From the NCBI RefSeq assembly GCF_000002595.2, contig NC_057015.1, positions 5,319,195 through 5,383,194 of the forward strand: 64,000 nt of DNA. The letters run 5' to 3'. Shown here piece after piece: positions 24,001-36,400 of the stretch. The position numbers and the translations under genes are program-made. The notes beneath the pieces are model-generated. The model ran no database searches, was not told the origin of the DNA, and worked only from the letters and a program-made list of their open reading frames with translations. How positions within the stretch are numbered: position 1 is the first letter of the stretch; every line of letters begins with the position of its first letter. The stretch comes from Chlamydomonas reinhardtii. Taxonomy: Eukaryota; Chlorophyta; Chlorophyceae; Chlamydomonadales; Chlamydomonadaceae.

Positions 24001-25504
24001 AGGCAGGTATGGCGGAGCGCCGTCAACTCATAACTGCATTGAATTCATGACAGAAAGGGCACGACATAACTAGCTTGCCTGTGAGGCGGCGACGCCTGCG
24101 CCTTGACCATGGACATGATTTCATCGGGCGTGTTGTCCAGCTCTCCAGTTTTAGCCTTCAGAATGAAGCCGGGCGTGTCGATGATGGTGAGGTTGGGGCA
24201 GTAGGCGTACCTGCGCGGCACAGCCACCGCAACAGTCAACAACACGACAGCTGCCTGGCGACAGAGGCCCATCTGGGTTGCAGTTCCTCAGGAACTCACT
24301 CGGCCCGCATGACGATGGGCTTGGACGACACCGCGATGCCCCCCATCTTGCGCAGGTGCTCCTCCGTGCGCCGCTGGATCGCGTCGGCCACCGCGGTCTC
24401 AGGAACGATCGGCGGGCCTGCCAGTCAGGGGGAGCGGCCCGTCATTCATCAGTGAGCGTCGGGACTGTTTTGGGTTAAGTCACTTGGCGCCACGTGCAGC
24501 AGTGTCGCGACAAGCTGGGTCTGCGCCATGCGCTACCTCCGTGCTCACCGTATTCGTCCGAGTCCTCCTCCTGCAGCCTGCAGCGCGGCTCCTGCGCCGT
24601 GGGGTCGTGCACCATCTGCACAATGAGCGGCCGCCGCGTGCCCATCTCCACCTCCCGCACGTTGAAGCGGAACTGCGTATGTGGGGTAGTGCAAGGGTTT
24701 TGCCAAACCAGATCAGCATGTCAGTCATTGGCCTTGGAGTTGCTTGATAGCTCCCCCAAAAGGCGGCCGCTCACCCCAAGGAACGCCTCGAGAAGAGACG
24801 ACTTGCCGTCCGACTGGCCTCCAATGGCCACAATCTCGGGGATGGCTAGTGACTCCCCCATCGCCACCGCCGCAGCTTGCAACCGACTGCACACCGGTGG
24901 AGGAGGCAATAATCAGGTTATAATACTGCAGACATGCATGAGAGGGACCGGAACTGCCCGGTTGGCTCATAGAGTACCTGTACGCTTCATAGCGCCGATA
25001 TTCAGACCTGGGGGACCGTGTGCGGAACATTGAGTGCATGCAGGTTGGTACGGATGCACGGATGGCCCTCACTACACCACGGTGGAGGGTACACTCGGGG
25101 AGGGCACTGTAACGGGTTGCGGGCGCACCCCTTCCTAACCCCACACGCCCTGCCGTTGTCTGGCTCCCGTCATCCGGCGCTGGGACATGGAGCCTTCCAG
25201 CATTCCACACGTTTCCGTCTCTCCACACGCCTCACCTGTAGGCACGATAGCGGATCTGGGCCTCCGACGTCTCAAACAACTCCTGTGTGGACTCCCGTAG
25301 CGAGGAGTCCGCCGCTTGTGACCGCCGGACCATTCCACCCGGCTGCACCTGAATTGATCCTGGCTTGTGCTGGCCTGGCTGCATGCCACTGCCCGACGTG
25401 TGGTGAGCCCGCGAGTGCGAATGGTGCGCGTGCTGGTCCGAAGGCGCGTTGTCCCTCTCCCGGTCAAATACGGGGTTCTCGTGGTGCCTAGAGCTCGTGG
25501 ACAT
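21064..25504 (-). CDS. DRP5B: Chloroplast-division dynamin DRP5B (ARC5)
   Basis: Fifteen exons. A His/Ser-rich N-terminal extension of about 90 residues precedes the GTPase domain. The P-loop is GGQSDGKSS (about 24815), followed by REVEMGTRRPL and EPRCRLQEEDSDEYG. Switch II is DTPGF in YCPNLTIIDTPGFILKAK (about 24180), and the GTPase core continues with LFLQQSSVEW (about 23970) and ASKFDNRLKEF. The middle region has RYREAAPATLALLQERC and FGGAAFERCLEEF. VPETPS precedes the C-terminal region, which ends in a GED-like stretch LDLFARSDGDFGTMF...KCL. These segments match plant ARC5/DRP5B closely, more than mitochondrial or vesicle dynamins. The protein assembles on the outer envelope to pinch dividing chloroplasts (and peroxisomes in plants). 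One intron (23989-24078) starts with GC. It is head-to-head with SPB1. Confidence 0.92.
23989..24078 (-). other. GC-AG intron in DRP5B
   Basis: On the minus strand the exon ends CCTCACAG and the intron opens GCAAGC, closing TGTACAG before GATGATCC. This join gives SPPHRMILFLQQ, as in plant ARC5. The nearest GT would add residues and break the phase. Confidence 0.8.
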
Positions 25505-25859
25505 CTCTTAGCATGCGCCCGCTTCACAAGTCGTGAGCAGTAAAGTGTTGACCTTCAAACCACTGCGCGACAGCTAGCGCGCTTGTCAGGCTATCATTCC
25601 TAGTATTCGGTGTTGTATGTAGTAAAGTATATATCTTATCGCACGAGAGACCCCCTAAACATGCGAGCTACGGGCAAAGGTCGACTTCGGGAAGGCCCAT
25701 GCGGAAGAAGTCGAAAAGCCTCACTGGAGCAAGCTGTGTTTGTTCTTACATTGTGTTGTATTGCTAGGAACACTTTTCCTTTGAAGCTGAACGTACCCTG
25801 GCCTTTGGCACGCCAGTCACAAACCCTTCCAAAAGGAGCAACTCCTAAGGCTTGCGAAA
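25505..25859. promoter_or_regulatory. Divergent promoter region, DRP5B / SPB1
   Basis: Only 355 bases separate the two opposed start codons. The segment is AT-richer than its flanks and includes a TATA-like stretch (AGTATATATC, about 25626) that could serve either direction. Shared control is inferred from the spacing only. Confidence 0.55.
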
Positions 25860-28800
25860 ATGGGAAAGACTAAAAAGGGAAAGGGACGCTTGGATAAGTT
25901 CTACCACCTTGCCAAGGAGCAAGGGTAAGCGCGAACCATCAAGTGCAGCCGTCGGGCGTCGAGGTTTTCGTGGCGGACGACGCTAATCTTGGCTTTCGTA
26001 TACTTATTTAGTGCTGGCGCTCGAGTACATGGAATCTAGGGCCTCGCAAAGCTGCCGCCGCCGCCTGACGTTGCATGCTGTCGCAAGCCGACTGAGCACT
26101 GCGCCCTCTCGCGCAATGTATGTGCAGATTTCGTTCACGTGCGGCGTTTAAGCTAATTCAGCTGAACCGGAAGTACAACTTCCTGGGGAAATGCCGGACC
26201 CTGCTGGACCTGTGCGCTGCGCCAGGTGGGTTACTGGCGGCCTCGCAGCACGCGCTGCTGGGGCGTGGTTGAGCCTGTATGGGCGCTGTGCATGATGCAC
26301 TTGTCCGTTCTGCGAGGGATGTACAAGGGACAAGGGAGCATCGGAACACAGGAAGGGAAGGTACCACTAGGGTTTCGCCCTGGGGTTTCGCCCACCCACC
26401 GTGGCCATTGCCATCGCCGTCGCCGTCGCTGCGCCGCGCAGGCGGCTGGCTGCAGGTGGCGGCCAAGACCATGCCCGTGGGCTCCCTCATCTTGGGTGTG
26501 GACCTGGCGCCCATCAAGCCCATCCGCGGCGTGAAGACGCTGGTGCAGGACATCACCACGCAGCAGTGCCGCACGGCCATCAAGCGCGAGGCGGGGGGCG
26601 CCAAGATGGACGTGGTGCTGCACGATGGTGCGCCCAACGTCGGTGGTGCCTGGGCCAGTGAGGCATACAACCAGGTGCGTGCAGAGCCAGTGGCCGCTTG
26701 TAAAGTGTGTTGTTGAGGGCGTGGTTGCGCACACGGTAGTTACATGGCAGGACAACCGTGTTTTGACTGGGCGTGCCACCAAACCGTGCCCATACCAATA
26801 CCAACACGCAGTCTTCGCTGGTGCTGGACTCGCTGCGCCTGGCGGTGGAGACTCTGGCGCCTAAGGGTACCTTTGTAACCAAGATTTTCAGGTGGGATTG
26901 ACTGAACACCTGACAGAAGCCCGCGCCTCTGTCGTCTCCCGCCTGTATGCGGGATGCCTGGCGGCTTTCCGCTACGCACTGGCACGGGCGCACAGAAAGG
27001 ATACGCAGCGCTCATTCGCAACCGGGGCCCCCGTGCGCAGGTCCAAGGACTACAACGCGCTTCTGTACGCGTTCAACCAGCTGTTCGACAAGGTGGAGGC
27101 CACGAAGCCCGCGGCGTCGCGTAACACCTCGGCTGAGATCTTCGTGGTTTGCCTGGGCTTCAAGGCGCCCGCTAAGATCGACCCGCGCCTGTTGGACAGC
27201 AAAATTCTGTTCCAGGTGCGCAGCGGGACGGGGGCAGCCGGGTCCAGGGGGACAAACCGGTGGCGGCGTCTGCAGAGGCGTCAAGTGGTGCTGAGCGGGG
27301 CCTTGTGGTGTTTGCGTCGGTTCATTCCACAGGAGGTGGCGGAGCCCAAGAAGGTGATGGGCCCGGAGGCGCTGCTGCGGCAGAAGATTAAGCAGCGGCG
27401 CTTCCGTGAGGGCTACGATGAGGGCTTCTCCACCTCTCAACGCATCACCAGTGCGCTGGCCTTCCTGGTCAGCGATGGGCCCGTGGAGATGCTGGGCAAC
27501 TTCACCGAGGTGAGGAAACGAGGGCTGACGAGGCGCGGGAGGGCGAGACTGGGCGTGGAGCTATGGGGCGCGGGTATAGGGGGACGGGAAGCAGGGAGGA
27601 TAGGACGCGGTGGGAGGCATGGTGATTGGCGTTGGAGTGAAGGGCAGTTTATAAGGGCATTGGCGAGGACGGTCGACTGCCCACCCAACGCACCAGTCCG
27701 TCATCGCCCTGTAATCTGAAGTGGCAAGCCGTTTGCAAGTTGGTGCGCGTGCTAGTTGCTAAGCGTGGTGCTTTCCTGCTTCCTCACCTCGCAGATGGCG
27801 CTGGAGGGCCCGCACTCTTGGGTTGTGGCGGAGGGGCTGGGCGAGGGGGCGGCGGAGCCCAAGGAGCTGGCCGCCAAGATCCGCAGCCACGCCGCCACCA
27901 CGGCGGAGATCCGCACGCTGTGCAAGGACCTGCAGGTGCGGGGCTGGGGCACGCAGGGCGCGTGCATGCGTGGCGTGACATGGATGCACCCGGCGGCTGA
28001 CATGTTGCACACGTGCATGCACCAAACACGGAGCCGACAAGAGGGCAGGTCACACACGTTCATGCCTGCGATGTGGACGACGCGAACATGGCCTTTGCAC
28101 CCACGCCCTGTAATAACCTGCACGGCTGGTGGTGTGTGGCTGTGTGCACAGGTGCTGGGCCGCAGCGAGTTCAAGCAGCTGCTGCGCTGGCGCCTGGCGC
28201 TGCGGAAGGACCTGAAGGCAGATCTGGCCACCGAGGAGGAGGCGGCCAAGGTGGGGCGAGAGGGATGGGAAGCTGCTGGTCAGGCAGGGTGCGGAGAAGG
28301 CGAGGTAGAAGTCAGAGAGAATGGTGAGGGGCATTCACACGGTTGGTAGTCCTGCGACCGCTGATGTGTTGTAAGCTGGGTTGGCAGCGCGGTGTGGCAT
28401 GCTCCCGTGACACGTGCCCAAGCCAGCGCTGCATGCTATGTTGTGTACGCTGACCTCAACGCTCGGCTGCTGCGTGGCTCGCTGTGCAGGGCGGTCACAA
28501 GAAGGCCAAGGGCGCGGACGCCAAGGCGGGCAAGGACGGTGAGGCGGGCAAGGAGGGTGAGGCGGTGGACCCGGAGGAGGCGCTGATGGCGGACATGGCG
28601 GCGCTCAAGGACAAGATGGCGCGCGAGGCCAAGCGCGAGAAGCGCAAGCGGCGCGAGATGAAGATCAAGGCCAAGCTGCGCGCGGCGCAGGCGGTGCAGA
28701 GCGAGGGCCTGGGCGAGGACCCGCACCAGGTGGGCTGGGTGAGGGGCTGCAGGTAACTTCAACTTCGCGGGGGTTGCTCTTTGCGGTGGGTGGCCATGGG

Positions 28801-31800
28801 CTTGAGTCGGTTGATGGGGAACGCGCAGGGGGGCTCACAATTATGTGTTTTCTTAGGATGAGGCGCCACGACATTTAGCACTGACCCTATGTGATGTGCG
28901 CGCCTGTGCCGGCGGCTTCTACCCGACGTGCTGCAGGGCGGTCCGGAGCAGCTGTTCAACCTCAAGGGGGTCGAGGCCGGGCTGGGCGACGCGGACGTGC
29001 CCGACGACGACATGATGGACGTGCTGGAGGCCGGCTCCGACGACGAGGTGGGCAGGGCGGGGCGCGGGGAGCGGAGAGGGGCAAGGCATGGTTGGGAGCG
29101 GCCGGGCGGGTCTCAAGTTGGGCACGTGATTGTGAAGACCCGGGAAGAGGTCAAGTAGCCCATTAAATCTGGGGTGGGGAGGAATCAAACATGGCGCCGG
29201 CACGGCATATACAGGGTAGGGGTGAGTGTCGCGTCGTGTGGCGCGTGTCTCAACTGAGCCGCCAATCATGCACAGGACTCGGACGCTGCGTCGGGCAGCG
29301 ACGCGGACAGCGACATGGACAGCGACCTGGCGTACGAGATGGATCTGGAGGACGCGCTGGACAACTCGTACAAGGAGTACCTGGAGCGCAAGGTGGGAGC
29401 CAGAGAGACATGAGGAGGGCGGCTGGGCGGTGGCGCGCATGGTGGCGCGGGAAACCCGCCAGTGGATAGCGCGTGTAGGATTGGGTGGTCAGTTTTTCTT
29501 GCTGGGTAACGGGTAACGGTGAAAGCAGCCCACGTGCCGGGTTCTGGGGAAAAACACGGATTGCGTATGGAAGGGCAGCAACTGGTAGGTAGCTGCTAGG
29601 TGCGTGTGTGACAATACTTAGATTGCACAGAGCTACTACATATTGCGTAGAGACGCGTGCCATGGGCCTTACCCTAGCCACCCTGGAACTGTACCGTATA
29701 CACGCAGGGTGTGCGCGCGGCGGCCGAGCGGGAGCGGCGCAAGCGGCTGGGCATGGAGGGCGAGCTGGACGAGGACGACGAGGGCGGCGCCGCAGCTGAC
29801 CGCAGCGACGACGAGGACGACGATGTGGAGCGGCTGGAGGACGACGACGGCGAGGACATGGAGGGTGGGTGAGGGCTTGCAACTTGGGCTGAAGGGAGGT
29901 CGCACGGCGTACGACGGTGGCTTTGATGTCTTGCGCTCCTGCTGGTTCCGTGCTGGCTCATCTTCCTATGGATTTGCAGCTCTTGTGTTTCTTCATTGCT
30001 CTCGTGTGCTCTCTTGTGGCGGCAACCTACAGGCGGGCTGCTGGTGTCGCTGGATGAGGACCGCGCGGGTGTGGCCAAGAGCGGCTCGGCCATGGCGGCA
30101 CAGTGGTTCAAGCAGGACTTGTTCGCGGACCCCAACCTGCTTGACGACGACGACGAGGAGGCGGGCGCTGGGGAAGACGCGGCGGACAAGCGGCCTGCCA
30201 AGAAGGCCCGCACGGACGGCGCGGAGGCGGCACCCGCGAAGGGCAAGAAGGCCGTGGCCGCACATGCTGAGGAGGACGAGGAGCCGGTGAGCGTGGGCCG
30301 GGCAACACGGCGTGGGGGCATTTGGAGGCGGGGACACGGCTGGGCTGCATGCTAGTCGGCGCGGTGATGATTGCAGCCAAACATTTCTGACACCTCTTGT
30401 GCGAGGGCTCCGCAAGGAGCTCGCTGAACGTACTATGCTGACACAACTGAGCGCCTTGTTCCAAAAGCATTTCAAGTGGCATTACCATGCGCCCCTGCCG
30501 TCTGGCGTATCCGCTGCACACCAAAGTGTGCGCCTGCAGCGCATGGTATTGAAGCGCCTGTGCTTGAGCAGGCGCAGGATTTTACGATTGCATGTCCCCC
30601 TTTCCCACAGGCCTCTGCTCGCGCGCGGTCCGGTCTAGGCGCCGGGACGTCCGCGGCGGCTCTGGCGGGCGGCAAGGGCCGGCGGGGCGGGGCTGACTTC
30701 GAGGTGGTGCCGCAGGAGCCGTCCGGGTCGGGCTCTGGTTCCGGTTCGGACTCGGGCACCGACTCCGAGGACGAGTTCGACATGCTGGACGATCAGGTGC
30801 GTGTAGAAGGCGGTGTGTTTTAGGGAGTCTATAATGGCGCTTTTGGACAAAAGCCTGGCTTGAGTCCCGCAGAAGAGGCAACCCTGAGCCTAACACTTAC
30901 TACATTTTAGACGATGGCCCCCTTGGGTCATGATTGCAATTGTTTCGCGGCAAATTCTCCATCTGGGCACTATGTTAACTACGCACGCGTCCTGCGGTGG
31001 GTCACAAACCTCAGGGGCATGCACCTTCGCATCCAATTACCACCCTACGAACACCCTCCGCCCATTCTGGCCTGTAGGGGAAAGCGGAGGTGCTGGCTCT
31101 GGCCAAGCGAATGCTGCGGCGCAAGGAAAAGGAGTCTATCGTGGACGCCGCCTACAATCGCTTCGCCTTCCACGACACTGGCCTACCACGCTGGTTCGCA
31201 GAGGATGAGCGCCGGTTCATGAGGTGCGTGTATTCAGGACTATGGCCGGGTGTTGGCGGTGTTGTGGATTTGATCACTTGCTGATGTGCATGCCGGTTTA
31301 GTCTATACGGTAGACTTAAACAGACGGTGGCGTGGCGCCCACGTTCTGGTGGCCATGCATGTGCTTGAGCCCTGACTCAAGTATGAATGCCCGTATCCCG
31401 CGTGCAGGCCGATACCGCAAGTCACGAAGGCGGACATAGAGGCAGAGAAGGAGCGGTTAAAGGCGATTGACGCGCGGCCCATCAAGAAGATCGCGGAGGC
31501 GAAGGCGCGCAAGAAGCAGAAACTGGTCAAGCGCCTGGAGCAGGCGAAGCAAAAGGCCAACGTGAGTTTGGGATCTTTGGCACCTCTGCGCTCCCTTTGT
31601 TCGCCACATCTGCGCCTCTCTGCAGCGTCAAGGCGGGTAACAAGTTTTACTGTCAGTAGTAGGTCTGGAAGCTTGTGCTGCGGGATCAAGTAAGAAGCCC
31701 AACCACTCGTCCCTGCGCTACTTACCTGCACCACAGGTTGTGGCTGACCAGGAGGACGTGCCCATGAAGTCCAAGATGCGCGAGATTGAGAAGATTTACG

Positions 31801-31952
31801 CCAAGGCACACAGCAGCGCCAAGCGGAAGAGCAAGAAGGGCCGCAAGGGGCCGCCGCTGGACAAGCGCCTGAAGAAGGACAAGAAGTCCATCAAGCGCGC
31901 CGAGCAAAAGATGAAGAAGGGCGGGCGTAAGGGTAAGGGCAAGGGCCGGTAA
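25860..31952 (+). CDS. SPB1: SPB1 / FTSJ3 pre-rRNA 2'-O-methyltransferase
   Basis: Seventeen exons whose lengths sum to 882 aa. The start [20 protein letters not shown] is that of the Spb1 family. The FtsJ domain shows [23 protein letters not shown] (split by an intron at the GG), [20 protein letters not shown] and [11 protein letters not shown], so the K-D-K-E catalytic set is present. A middle DUF3381-like region (RYDEGF-type [11 protein letters not shown], then HSW...L) precedes long acidic and Lys-rich stretches. The Spb1 C-terminal domain ([38 protein letters not shown]) ends in a KGKGKGR tail. In yeast Spb1 methylates the 25S A-loop and is needed for 60S assembly in the nucleolus. Neighbouring Pol I and ribosomal protein genes fit that role. 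Confidence 0.95.
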
Positions 31953-33478
31953 ATGCAGCGCTGCTAGTCTGACCGGAACGAGGCTGTGGGCGTGTTGGGA
32001 GTTTGAGAATGGGTTTCTGAAGCGGTTCCCGGCCTGCAGCGGGATCTGCAAAGCACAGGGCAACGAACATGCATGGCGGCTGTGACATAGCACTGCGTCA
32101 GCCCGTGACCTAGCTGGAGGCGCGGGGCTCAGCCCTCGAGAGCGTAACTTTGACGTGAGCACGAGAGGTGCACGCGTGGCCATGATGCGCCTTGGCCCTG
32201 TCAAGCGCTGGTCAGCGTGGGGAAGTGGGTAGGCAGAGGTAGTGATGCACCCGTGTAGCGATGAGGTAGTGTTAACTGCGATCGGATAGCGCAAGGGGCA
32301 CACTGCCCCTATAGATGATGATGGGATGTGGCAAGCCTTGACAAGAAAGGTGGCTCTCCCTCTCAAGGAAAGTGCGTTGAGAAGAAGGGAACGCCCCGTT
32401 GATTCTTTTGACCGTCCGGATAGATGGCTTGCAAGCTTGGGGGAAGGTGCCTGAATTAAGGTGCAGCGTGGTAGCCGCAGCCGCTGTGGCTGCAGAGGCG
32501 TAAGCGGCGAAAGTTGTAAGCGATGTATGACTGTGTTTACCTTCAGCTGTGACATGAGAGCTTCCTGAAAGAACGAGGCGGCTTTGTCGAGAGCTGTAGA
32601 TGCTCGCGTGGTCAGTCAGTGCAGTCCGCTGTGAGCGCCGTATATCTAGGTGTGTTAGGCCCGGGTCCAAGGTAGACCCACAGCTGCAACAAAGTAAGGA
32701 TCAGAGCTGTCACCTTCGTTGCATATGTTACAGCTCCACCGAAGGCGTTCCCATGCGCGTTCCCCCGTTCCCCAGATGCCGCGTAGGCAGCTCGTAGGCT
32801 TGCGCCTGCAGGCCCTACACCCCTACCCCGCTCAGCCGGACTGTGGGAGACCGGGACTTGTTACACGTGAGAGTTAAATATTCGTATCTCGTGCAGCTTG
32901 TGTGTCTCGTGCCGCACAAGGCACGTCACAGGGGCCGGGTGCGGCGCCGTGAAGCACCAGTCGACAAGGGAAACATCGTGGGGGACCGAATGACAAACCC
33001 CATGGTCACAGGCCACCACGGCTCCCTCAACCTGCTGTTGACCTGCTATATTTTGCAACTGTTGATATAGAATGTCGCTACGTAACCTGATCTTAGCTGA
33101 CAACACAGGAAGCGGAAGTGCTTAAACATTTAGACTGCGTGGAACGCTGCGTTAGTATCCAGCCATGTCGCAAGGACACAGGTAGGACTATGCAAGATGC
33201 GTCAAACTGACTTTCTCCGTCCGTGAGGTCCCCGGTCCGCCAAGAAACTTTCACCCCGTTTTGGCTTGTTTTCACAGGGATGCGGGTGCTGCGGCATGCC
33301 GGACGATAATCGTCACCAACCATTGCCCGCCCATAATGCGGAAACGCGACATATGGTGCGTCGCCCGGCCTCGCATGCGCTCGCCAGCAACCCCCTAGTT
33401 CCGTGTGCAAGCTTTTGCTCTATCCCTAAACTGCTTTTGAGGCCGTGGGTAGTCGTTCGTCAACGTGACGCTGTATCG
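31953..33478. other. Intergenic, SPB1 3' flank and kinase promoter side
   Basis: This is 1.5 kb with no convincing gene. The left third should be the SPB1 3' untranslated region up to the TGTAA at 32515. The remainder would hold the promoter and 5' untranslated region of the kinase. An additional untranslated or short coding first exon of the kinase could lie here. Confidence 0.45.
32515..32519 (+). terminator. TGTAA poly(A) signal of SPB1
   Basis: The first TGTAA on the plus strand after the SPB1 stop codon, about 560 bases downstream. That distance is ordinary for volvocine 3' untranslated regions. Confidence 0.55.
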
Positions 33479-36400
33479 ATGCGGGAAGCGCGTCTGAACA
33501 AGATGATGCTCGCATTTAAGGCCTCTCGTGCGGAGCAGCCAGAGCGGAGTCCTGCAAGCCTAAGCCTCTAGGCTGCTAGGTAGTAATTGCAAGCTGCTGG
33601 TCGTCAAATTTGTACACTAGCGGGTGGGGCGTCAAGCCAGCTCAAGCCAGCTCTGGTACCCTCTGACCACTCTGACCGGGCGCCCCTGCCTCGTGTCGGC
33701 TCCCGCAGGCGTGTGGACCAGTTCCACCTGCTTAGGAAGGTTGGAAGTGGATATGCATCCACCGTGTACCTTGGTAAGCTTGATGACTGTACCAGCGTTG
33801 CCGGGGTCTACTCACCAAACCAAACCACTATGTGCACGCAGGGACGTGTCGGACGTCAGGAAACCAGGTGCGCCCGAAGGGTTTAAGGATCAAAGTCTGG
33901 CGTGAGTGTTTGCTGACATCGTGTAATAACGCGCAGGTCGCGGTGAAGCTGTATCATAAGCAAAAACTGAGTGAGCTGAATCATTTCCAAGTCGCTCGCG
34001 AAATTACCATTCATTCCTCACTTGATCACAAGAACATCATCCAACTGGTAAGTCCAAATCGCCATGTCTGGCTTTGATGATGCCTGTTTCCCTGCTGAGC
34101 CTGACTAACTCAGCATGGCGGGGTACATGTCACTCACAACAGTGGGCGGCCTTTGAGGACCAATATGGCATCTACCTGGTGTTTGAGTACGCAAGCAAGG
34201 TAGGGCTGGGGAGTGACCGTCAAACGGGGCACGTTGGCATGGCCGAAAGACAAAGGAAGACCCTGGCTGCGCGGGATAGTGCCACGGCCAACCCTGGGGT
34301 GCTCCTGACGCTGACTTTTACGGACTGCCGCGTCGCGGACAGGGCGACGTGTTCACGGAGGTGGAGCGGAGAGGTGGTCAACTGGACGAGGCGGAGACGG
34401 TCCGCGCGGTGAGCGGTCGGGGTGGCACGGAAACGCTTTTCGGGGGAACACAAAGTGCTTTCCCTTGCAATCAGAAGACTATGATCGATGTACAACTCTC
34501 TGCCACGGCTTACAGGTGGTCTACCCCTTTCTCAGCGCGCTGGACTACCTCCACAGTCGCTGTATCATTCACCGGTGGGTCCACGCCGCAAATGACTGTG
34601 TCAAAGGTTGATGAGAGCCGGCCCGAGCCGGCCCACCTTGTCCGGGCCCCACCCTCTAAATTAGCCGTTCCCCCGCTTCCTGGCATTTTACCGCAGTGAT
34701 ATCAAGCCCGAGAACCTGCTGTTCACTGCGACCGGGGTGCTTAAAGTGGCGGGTAAGGCAAGGCGGCACAAGGTGGCTTGGGCGTATGCCGGGCCCGTTG
34801 CGTACGAGGGGCGACGGCGTGGCGCAAGCATACATAAGGAAGCAACTGCCGCATGTCCTCGCCGCAGACTTTGGGTTGTCAATCAACTTCAGCCAGGAGC
34901 GGCCGGTGACGCGCGTGGGCACACTGGACTACAGTGAGTGCTGGGCGTGGTGGCGGCAAAGATTGCGGCTGCAAAGTGGGGCGGGCACCGCCATGGAGAT
35001 AAGGATGGTACATCGGCTTTCGAGCCGGCAGGCTTGCGCGCGACATGATGTCGACTCCGCACGCACCAGCATGAGCGGAGAGCAGCTGTAGATGCGCGTG
35101 GCAGCGTGCATGCGCTTTTGCGGTGGAAGCCGTGAGGGAAGGGTAGGGGCCAGCTAAGCGCCTTGAAGTGTGGTGACCTTTGGGCCCGAGGGCTCCACCC
35201 AATGACGTGTACCATGCTGCAGGACTTACTTGCACCTGACCCGCTGCCTGTGCAGTGGCGCCGGAGGTGGTGGTGTGCCCGGACAAGCACCGGCCGCAGG
35301 ACCACAAGGAGCTCAAGCACTTGCACTACACGCCGCTGGTGGATGCATGGGCGGTGGGCGTGCTGGCATATGAGCTCATTGTGGGGCGGCCACCCTTTGA
35401 CAAGGTATAAGGGAAAGTGCTCGGCACATGACGGGTGATTGAGTTTGGACGTTGCGGGTTCGGCGCAGTGGACCGTCCGGGGTCTTCGTGCCGCACATCC
35501 ACTGAACGTGCTCGTGGCGGCCCTTGCAACTACAGGGCCAGAAGAAGGCAACTATTGCCGAAATCCTCAATAGTGAACCATTCATCCCGCCTTGGCTGTC
35601 GGAGGGCGCTACGCACTTCATTCGCTGGTCACTGACCAAGGAGGTGGGCAAGCGCCCCTCCGTGCAGCAGCTGGCAGAGCACCCCTGGATCGTGAGCCAC
35701 ATGAAGCAGAGTGTGCTGGCGCCCGCACGGCGGCAGCTGGTCAAGACAGGTGGGTGGGTGCACAGCAGGCCGGTATAGTTGCATGGGCATGAAGAATGGG
35801 CATCCAGGCCATGGGTGTTGCTCGCCTGCCGGGCCAACACAGCACGCCGGCAAAGCACTGAACATCAAGGAACCTCCGCGTGTGCCGACTCCATACCTTG
35901 ACAGACTCGTTCGTGGAGCCGCGCCAGCTGGGCTTCCGCGGCAGCAATGCGCCTGGCGCCGGCGAGCCATCAGGGCCAAGCAAGGAGCCGCCGCGGCCGC
36001 TGCAGGTGTCATCGGTGGCGCAGGGCGGCCGCTTCCTGGGCCACTCCAGCTCCATGTCCGCTATGGACGGCATGCGCTACCGCGACATCCATCTGGACTC
36101 GGTCACAGGCGGCATGGCCAGCGCGGCAACGGAGGCACTCAAATCGGTGAAGCGCGTGTCGGACGGTGACGGCACCACGGGCGGGCGGCCCAGTGCGGCA
36201 GGCGGACGCGTGAGCCGCGCGGGCACGGCGCGCAACAGCGGCACGGGGCAGGCACCACTGAGCCGCATGAACAGCATGAGTGCGCAGGCTGTAGTGGCGG
36301 CTGCGGCGGCGGCGATGGCTTCAGGGTCTTTCGGCGGCGCGGCGCACGGCAGCGAGGACAGCCCCAAGGGCGGGCGGGCGCTCACGCGTGAGGAGCTGTA

